From Sphingomonas sp. (GTDB lineage: Bacteria; Pseudomonadota; Alphaproteobacteria; Sphingomonadales; Sphingomonadaceae), in NCBI GenBank assembly GCA_025936675.1, contig JAICSX010000062.1, forward strand, positions 1 to 9,658: a stretch of 9,658 nucleotides of DNA. Direction: 5' to 3'. A model generated the notes under the pieces. It was not told the DNA's origin and ran no database searches. It saw only the letters and a list, made by a program, of their open reading frames with translations. Each line of letters opens with the position of its first letter. The first letter of the stretch is position 1. Position numbers and translations under genes: made by a program. This document shows, piece after piece, positions 5,570-9,658 of this stretch.

Positions 5570-7546
5570 TCAGTGTATGGCGATCGCCGAAGATCGCTGC
5601 TCGGCCTCATACCCATACATGGTGCTCGGCGGCCAGCGCTTGAGCACGACAGGCGCGCTCGAGCGGATGAGGGACGATCCTTCGCGGACGCGGCCCATTC
5701 GCCGCAGGCAATCGCCGCGCGTGTTCTGGAGCCAAGCTGAGCGCCATGCATCCTGCGGATATTTCGCTCGCATGATCGGCTCCGCCCGCGCCAGAAGGTC
5801 TAGCGCTTCGGCGTCCTTGCCCTGCCGGCATTCGAGTCCCGCAAGATCGACCATGATTGGCGCAATCAGCCGATTTTGATGCACTTGTGCGGCGTGCAGC
5901 GCGCGCTTGAAAAGCAGCTCCGCGCTGGCTGAATCGCCAACGCCTTGCTTGGCGAGCGCCAGGTTCGAGAAAATGAAGGCGAGATCATCATGCGTGTCGG
6001 TTCGCTGCGCGAGATCGATGTTTTCACTGCGTGTCAGCAACGGGACGGCCTCGGCAAATTTGCGCTGCTCGAGAAGAACGCGCGCTAGATTGTTCAACGT
6101 CGTTCCAAGGTCAGGATGGTTGGGCCCGATGACTTGCTGCTCGAGCGCGAGCGACTGCTTGAAATAGCGTTCCGCGGCGGGGGCATCGCCCTGAAGATAG
6201 GCGACGGTCCCTAGCTCATTCAGATCCTCCGCAACCTTGGGGTGCAATCGCCCGTCCTTTGCCATCCGAATCGAAAGCGCGCCTGAGTAGCTCTTCTGCG
6301 CGGCGGCGAGATCGCCCGAATATTGAGCGACAAGTCCGGAACTTTCGAGATCCCGCGCGACGGCGGGCGAGGCGGCGCCGGAATTCTTGCGATCCCAGCG
6401 AATTGCTGCGCCAGCAAGTTGGCTAGCAGGACCATAGCGTTCCAACGCAGCATCCGATTCCGCCTCTCCCGCAAGCAGCTTAGAATATAGCGAAGGGTCC
6501 TGCAGCGCGGCAGGCTTCTTGATGAACGCGAGGGCATGGACGAAGCCGGACACAGCGTTCTCGTAATTGCCCTGCAATGCCTGGGAGCTTGCGAGAACGC
6601 CAAGCTGCCTCGCCCGAGTTTCGGGTCGTGCAACGTTCAATGACAGCGACCGGCGGATGAGACCGTCGGCTCGGCGGAAGGAGCCCAGCCCCATATACAC
6701 CTCGCTGAGCGTGCTGATGAGATCGGCCTTCACGTCGGGTTCGTTATCGAGGCTACCCTCAATCTGGACGGCGCCGCGATCGAGAACCTCGCGGGCAGTA
6801 ATCGACTGCCCCTTGGCCTCTGAAGGGTCGGATACCTGGAAAAGACCTTTGACGAAGTCAGTGGTCCGTTCGGCTGTCATCGTCTCCTGCCGCGCGATGT
6901 CGCGCTGGCGAACGGCTTCTGCGCGGGAAATGAAGGCAAACGCACTGAGCCCGGTCGTCACGAGGAATCCAACACTTGCCGCTCCGGCAAAGGCAAGGAG
7001 CCGCCGCTGACGCCGGATCTGCTCGCGCTGTCGCAATTCGTCGAAGCGAACACCAATGATTCCGGCGACGAGCTTAAGGAATGCAAAGCCCTTCCCGTCA
7101 CCCGATTTGCGCGCATCCGCCGCGAGTGGCTCGCTCCCGAGTTCGAGCAATGCGGGCGGAACGACCTCTTCCAGACGCGAGGCTTCGCTGGAGCCTGCCG
7201 CCGCTTCGGGCACGATCATGCATTGGATGCGATCTCGCCGGCCTAGCCGGATGAATTCACGAACCTCCTCATTAACCCAGCGGGAGGCCGCGCCGTTCTT
7301 CGAGCAAATGACGATCAGGCTCGCAGATTGCGACAAGGCGTCGCGCACGGAAGCTGCTAAATCCGTCGATGCAGCGAGCTCCTGGCGATCCTGAAAGACG
7401 GGCGGGAGGTGGCGGCCCAATGGGCCCACGCCTGAGTCCCGTCCGAGAAGCGGCCTCGGTATCTTGTAGCGCTCGAGCTCGCGGTGCAGCCAGCTCGCCC
7501 ACCTGCGGTCGCGATGGTTGTAACTGATGAAGGCCGAATAGCGCAT
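5570..7546 (-). CDS. Membrane-anchored TIR-domain protein with TPR region (TIR-TM-TPR)
   Basis: This 658-residue protein opens with a TIR_2-type domain (about 1-145): AFISYNHRDRRWASWLHREL as box 1, DRQELAASTDLAASVRDAL, LIVICSKNGAASRWVNEEV, and a later strand RIQCMIVP. The WVNEE Glu pair (93-94) sits where TIR NADases carry the catalytic Glu, so NAD-cleaving activity is possible but not shown. A basic stretch (RRQRR, 179-182) precedes one transmembrane helix (184-207). The positive-inside rule then places TIR in the cytoplasm and the remainder in the periplasm. Residues about 224-265 (DFVKGLFQVSDPSEAKG, TAREVLDRG) match the linker of proteobacterial kinase-TPR proteins. Several kinesin-light-chain-like TPRs follow, including AEDLNELGTVAYLQGDAPAA and HPDLGTTLNNLARVLLEQ. 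ATG 7546 follows the upstream PEP-CTERM stop by 21 bases with no strong Shine-Dalgarno, suggesting co-transcription and perhaps translational coupling. Confidence 0.9.
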   Translation of the reverse strand: MRYSAFISYNHRDRRWASWLHRELERYKIPRPLLGRDSGVGPLGRHLPPVFQDRQELAASTDLAASVRDALSQSASLIVICSKNGAASRWVNEEVREFIRLGRRDRIQCMIVPEAAAGSSEASRLEEVVPPALLELGSEPLAADARKSGDGKGFAFLKLVAGIIGVRFDELRQREQIRRQRRLLAFAGAASVGFLVTTGLSAFAFISRAEAVRQRDIARQETMTAERTTDFVKGLFQVSDPSEAKGQSITAREVLDRGAVQIEGSLDNEPDVKADLISTLSEVYMGLGSFRRADGLIRRSLSLNVARPETRARQLGVLASSQALQGNYENAVSGFVHALAFIKKPAALQDPSLYSKLLAGEAESDAALERYGPASQLAGAAIRWDRKNSGAASPAVARDLESSGLVAQYSGDLAAAQKSYSGALSIRMAKDGRLHPKVAEDLNELGTVAYLQGDAPAAERYFKQSLALEQQVIGPNHPDLGTTLNNLARVLLEQRKFAEAVPLLTRSENIDLAQRTDTHDDLAFIFSNLALAKQGVGDSASAELLFKRALHAAQVHQNRLIAPIMVDLAGLECRQGKDAEALDLLARAEPIMRAKYPQDAWRSAWLQNTRGDCLRRMGRVREGSSLIRSSAPVVLKRWPPSTMYGYEAEQRSSAIAIH

Positions 7547-7567
7547 GGTTTCGGCCGATGCGGAGAA

Positions 7568-8377
7568 TCAGGCCGTGCTGCGGACGGGACGACGCCGCAC
7601 AGTGCAGCCGATCAAACCGAAGCCGAGCAGCATCAAGGCCCATGTTCCGGGTTCGGGAACGGCCGCCGCGTTGCGAAAGACGAAGTCCCACGAGCCATAG
7701 GTAACGCCCGGACCAGGAGAACTAACGTTATAGGAGACGAGCTGACTTGGAGCTGTTGATGGATCGAAGCTGCTCGCCGAGAAGCTCACGCCGCCGAGAT
7801 TGAAACCGATGTTCGTGCACATTTCCGTGCAGGTGAGAAGAAGCTCGAAGTCTCCCGGAGATCCGGTGGATGAGAGGTCTGTGAACTGGAATTGGGCGGA
7901 CCCGCTAATCGGACCGTAGATGGCCCCAATGTTCTCGATGACCTCGCCGTGGTACCAGTATTCGTCGGCGAAGTTGAAGATCGATGCCGGATCCACGAAA
8001 TCCGGTTTCGACGTGTCGCCGCCGGGATTGCTGACCACGACGACCGCGGAACCTTCGGTCGAACTCAAGCCCATCAGCGTCGCATAAAGGCTGTCGCCGG
8101 GCGCTCCGTCGACCGAAAGGCTGACGGGCGCTAGAGTAAGCCCGCTGCCGCTGGGATCCACATATTGGTCGCCAAAGTGAACGGTTACAGCGGTGTGGTC
8201 GCCCGTCCCGTAGTTGATCGGCGAAGGAAGCGCGATGCTTTGGCCGTCGTCGGCATTCCCCCAAGCCTGGTCGGTTCCATTGTCGATCGGGGTTGTTCGC
8301 GCCTCGACAGCTCCCGCGCCCAGCGCCCCCACTGCGATCAAAAACGAAGCCAGTAATTTCGCAGACGCGGTACGCAT
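7568..8377 (-). CDS. Secreted PEP-CTERM (PEPxxWA-type) protein upstream of the TIR gene
   Basis: From ATG 8377 the protein has 269 residues. It has a signal peptide (MRTASAKLLASFLIAVGALG, then AGAVEA, cleavage near residue 25) and a Ser/Gly/Asp-rich mature part that looks beta-stranded and has one Cys pair (LLLTCTEMCTN). A C-terminal sorting signal follows: VPEPGTWALMLLGFGLIG, a short hydrophobic stretch and RRR. The frame extends to a TTG at 8395, but ATG 8377 gives a cleaner signal peptide and follows a G-rich stretch (TTGGGGGG, 5 bases upstream). Exosortase-processed proteins of this type end up on the surface or outside the cell. The TIR-TPR gene starts 21 bases after the stop, so the two probably share an mRNA. 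No enzyme motif was recognised in the mature region. Confidence 0.88.
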   Translation of the reverse strand: MRTASAKLLASFLIAVGALGAGAVEARTTPIDNGTDQAWGNADDGQSIALPSPINYGTGDHTAVTVHFGDQYVDPSGSGLTLAPVSLSVDGAPGDSLYATLMGLSSTEGSAVVVVSNPGGDTSKPDFVDPASIFNFADEYWYHGEVIENIGAIYGPISGSAQFQFTDLSSTGSPGDFELLLTCTEMCTNIGFNLGGVSFSASSFDPSTAPSQLVSYNVSSPGPGVTYGSWDFVFRNAAAVPEPGTWALMLLGFGLIGCTVRRRPVRSTA

Positions 8378-8412
8378 GCCAACCCCCCAACGCAACTCGA
8401 GGATTTGATTTA

Positions 8413-8441
8413 ATCATAGTTAAACACATAGGCCAAATGAA
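8413..8441 (-). promoter_or_regulatory. Candidate promoter for the PEP-CTERM/TIR transcription unit
   Basis: Read on the minus strand, TTCATT (8441-8436), a 17-base spacer and TATGAT (8418-8413) lie in the only distinctly AT-rich patch of the intergenic region, 35 bases ahead of ATG 8377. The -10 matches the consensus at five of six positions; the -35 is poor. Confidence 0.35.
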
Positions 8442-8649
8442 AACGCTAGCTTCGCACAGCTCTATTGCCTCTGGAGGCTCTCGCGTGATCGCAGTCCTCG
8501 ATTGGCCACGGACTTGAAGCAACCGGACGGCAGTGCCTGCGCTGCGATCCGACTTACAGTGCCTTAACCCACGATAAACGTGCGACAAAATGCCGCCCGC
8601 ACGCCCCGGACCGAGCAACTTCCGCCTCCTTCGCGCCTTGGTACGGCAA

Positions 8650-8664
8650 GCACTTTTGAAGTGC
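8650..8664 (+). promoter_or_regulatory. Small hairpin in the leader of the Tyr-rich protein mRNA
   Basis: GCACTT (8650-8655), loop TTG, AAGTGC (8659-8664) form a perfect 6-bp stem ending 8 bases before the AAAGAGGA ribosome-binding stretch (8673-8680). It may influence leader stability or translation. The short stem makes this tentative. Confidence 0.3.
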
Positions 8665-8685
8665 AGAAAGCGAAAGAGGACGAAC

Positions 8686-9099
8686 ATGTTCAGGAAACTC
8701 ATGCTTGCCGGCGCGGCGCTGGCGACGCTCGGCGTTCCGGTCGCCGCCGACGCGCAATATTACGGCCGCACCTACGGCACCTATGGCCATCATCGGCACT
8801 ATTATTGGGACGGCCGCCATTATCGCGACCGCAACAACAACGCGATCGTCGACGCGCTGATCGCAGGCGTACTCGGTTACGCGGTGGGTGCGACGACCAG
8901 CCGCAGCTACGGTTACTCGTACCCCTACAGCAGCTATGGCTATTCCTATCCGAGCTACGGCTATAGCGGTTATTCCAGCTACGGTTACAGCTACCCGAGC
9001 TATGGCTACGGCTATTCGAGCTACAGCTACCCCAGCTACGGATATTCGTACCAGTACAGCACGCCGCGCTACCGTTACTGCAGCTACTATCGCTGCTAG
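8686..9099 (+). CDS. Small secreted Tyr/Gly/Ser-rich repeat protein
   Basis: This 137-residue protein has a clear signal peptide (MFRKLMLAGAALATLGVPVAADA, cleavage after A-D-A at 23). A His/Tyr/Arg segment (24-50: YYGRTYGTYGHHRHYYWDGR, HYRDRNNN) and a short hydrophobic glycine-containing stretch (53-70: AIVDALIAGVLGYAVGAT) follow. Residues 74-137 are a low-complexity tail built on SYGYSYPSYGYS-like units, with 26 Tyr in 64 residues, ending YCSYYRC with two Cys. The first half looks like small envelope proteins common in sphingomonads that have a glycine-zipper-like segment. The Tyr-rich tail could be adhesive, cross-linked or disordered (inference). AGAGGA (8675-8680) lies 5 bases before ATG 8686, so the longer in-frame upstream start is not needed. 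It ends just before a strong terminator, giving a monocistronic unit. No enzymatic role is evident. Confidence 0.85.
   Translation: MFRKLMLAGAALATLGVPVAADAQYYGRTYGTYGHHRHYYWDGRHYRDRNNNAIVDALIAGVLGYAVGATTSRSYGYSYPYSSYGYSYPSYGYSGYSSYGYSYPSYGYGYSSYSYPSYGYSYQYSTPRYRYCSYYRC
8905..9060 (+). repeat. Degenerate in-frame DNA repeat encoding SYGYSYP-type units
   Basis: Units close to AGCTAYGGYTAYWSSTAC recur irregularly, with third-position variation (TAC/TAT, GGC/GGT/GGA, AGC/TCG/TCC). The wobble changes indicate the repeat is maintained at protein level and is older than a fresh slippage expansion, although length change by recombination remains possible. Confidence 0.75.
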
Positions 9100-9119
9100 G
9101 CGCTCCGCAACGCGAAGGG

Positions 9120-9147
9120 AAAGCCCTCGGGAAACCGGGGGCTTTTT
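9120..9147 (+). terminator. Strong rho-independent terminator with GAAA loop
   Basis: AAAGCCCTCGG (9120-9130), loop GAAA (9131-9134) and CCGGGGGCTTT (9135-9145) pair over 11 positions with one T-G wobble, followed by two further T (five T in a row in total). It lies 20 bases after the Tyr-rich gene. It also begins 4 bases beyond the converging clpP stop and may act in both directions, though the T run favours the plus strand. Confidence 0.92.
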
Positions 9148-9149
9148 CG

Positions 9150-9658
9150 TCAGGCCGGTGTCACATCTCCAGCGCCGGTCCCGCCGTCCTCGCCCGGCTC
9201 GGGTCGCTTGTCGAACACCTCGTCGATCAGCCCGAACGCCTTGGCTTCGTCGGATTCGAGGAACTTGTCGCGGTCCATCGCCTTCTCGATCTCCTCGAGC
9301 TTCTGGCCGGTATATTTGGCATAGAGCTCGTTGAGGCGCTGGCGCATGCGGAGGATCTCGCGCGCCTGGATCTCGATGTCCGCGGCCATGCCCTGGGCGC
9401 CGCCGGAGGGCTGGTGGATCATGATCCTGCTGTTGGTCAGAGCGACGCGCATGCCGGGCTCGCCGGCGGCGAGCAGGAAGCTCCCCATCGAGGCGGCCTG
9501 GCCGATGCAAACGGTCGAAATCTTCGGCCGGATATATTGCATCGTGTCGTGGATCGCGAGGCCGGCCGTCACCACGCCGCCCGGCGAGTTGATGTACATG
9601 AAGATGTCCTTCTTCGGGTTCTCGGACTCGAGGAAGAGCAGCTGGGCGGTGACGAGGC
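9150..9658 (-). CDS. clpP: ATP-dependent Clp protease proteolytic subunit ClpP, 5' end outside the window
   Basis: ClpP is the serine peptidase that forms a double heptameric ring and degrades proteins unfolded by ClpA or ClpX in the cytoplasm. The frame is open to the window edge: it reads [19 protein letters not shown], then [20 protein letters not shown], so the ATG at 9599 is internal and about 168 residues are visible. The catalytic Ser lies in [11 protein letters not shown], the His in [10 protein letters not shown] and the Asp in AMDRDKFLE, all in normal order. The handle helix ([18 protein letters not shown]) and the C-terminal segment [14 protein letters not shown] are normal. The protein ends in an acidic Gly-rich tail ([17 protein letters not shown]). 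Roughly 40-60 N-terminal residues are missing compared with usual lengths of about 200-230. clpX commonly lies downstream in proteobacteria, but here the gene ends at a terminator facing an unrelated gene. Confidence 0.97.
   Translation of the reverse strand, partial: LVTAQLLFLESENPKKDIFMYINSPGGVVTAGLAIHDTMQYIRPKISTVCIGQAASMGSFLLAAGEPGMRVALTNSRIMIHQPSGGAQGMAADIEIQAREILRMRQRLNELYAKYTGQKLEEIEKAMDRDKFLESDEAKAFGLIDEVFDKRPEPGEDGGTGAGDVTPA

Larger units (their letters stand above)
8378..8685. other. Divergent intergenic region without a gene
   Basis: About 308 bases separate the leftward PEP-CTERM gene from the rightward Tyr-rich protein gene. Short open frames crossing it lack a start with a ribosome-binding site and show no recognisable protein. 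It holds the candidate leftward promoter (8413-8441), a direct repeat CAGTGCCT (8531-8538 and 8557-8564, 26 bases apart start to start), and a small hairpin near its right end. I could not identify a convincing rightward promoter, though GATAAA (8573-8578) is a possible -10. Confidence 0.6.

Noticed and set aside
8905..9060. CRISPR-like or minisatellite array
   Set aside because: The repeat is in frame, irregular, varies at wobble positions and has no spacers; it is coding low-complexity sequence.
8554..9510. 318-codon minus-strand frame across the Tyr-rich gene and clpP
   Set aside because: Its Val/Ala/Ile repeats are the antisense reading of the Tyr repeats, and it overlaps clpP in the wrong frame.
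9150..9599. ClpP starting at ATG 9599
   Set aside because: Conserved ClpP sequence continues upstream in the same frame to the window edge, so this Met is internal.

Overview
The window looks like chromosomal DNA of a GC-rich alphaproteobacterium, most probably a sphingomonad (Sphingomonadales). This is inferred from two proteins ending in PEPxxWA-type CTERM sorting signals, a ClpP of alphaproteobacterial character, an OmpR-like winged-helix regulator, and a helix-turn-helix/terminase-small-subunit-like protein of a kind I remember as recurrent in sphingomonads. No rRNA, tRNA, CRISPR array or recognisable transposase was found.

Left part (1-1030): the N-terminal winged-helix domain of a transcriptional regulator runs leftward off the window, divergent from a small secreted PEP-CTERM protein (397-990) that ends at a stem-loop. 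Next (1149-4724) is a very large exported DUF3857/transglutaminase-like/TPR protein. Its reading frame is intact except for one in-frame TGA at 2124-2126, placed where the family normally has Trp, seven codons before the catalytic Cys. It is either a very recent pseudogene, a read-through gene or a sequence error.

Centre (4752-8377): a convergent junction with an unusual 12-bp inverted repeat that also contains a tandem AAGTTCAC repeat is followed by three leftward genes. In transcription order these are a second PEP-CTERM secreted protein (8377-7568), a membrane-anchored TIR-TPR protein (7546-5570) starting only 21 bases after it, and the HTH protein (about 5478-4807). The PEP-CTERM/TIR pair is the most suggestive arrangement here. 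It could be an envelope-facing TPR receptor with a cytoplasmic TIR effector, co-expressed with an exported and sorted surface protein. This is inference, but it is testable.

Right part (8378-9658): a roughly 300-base gene-free divergent region leads to a small secreted protein whose C-terminal half is a Tyr/Gly/Ser low-complexity repeat (8686-9099). A strong GAAA-loop terminator follows. Converging on it is the 3' part of clpP, whose start lies beyond the window.
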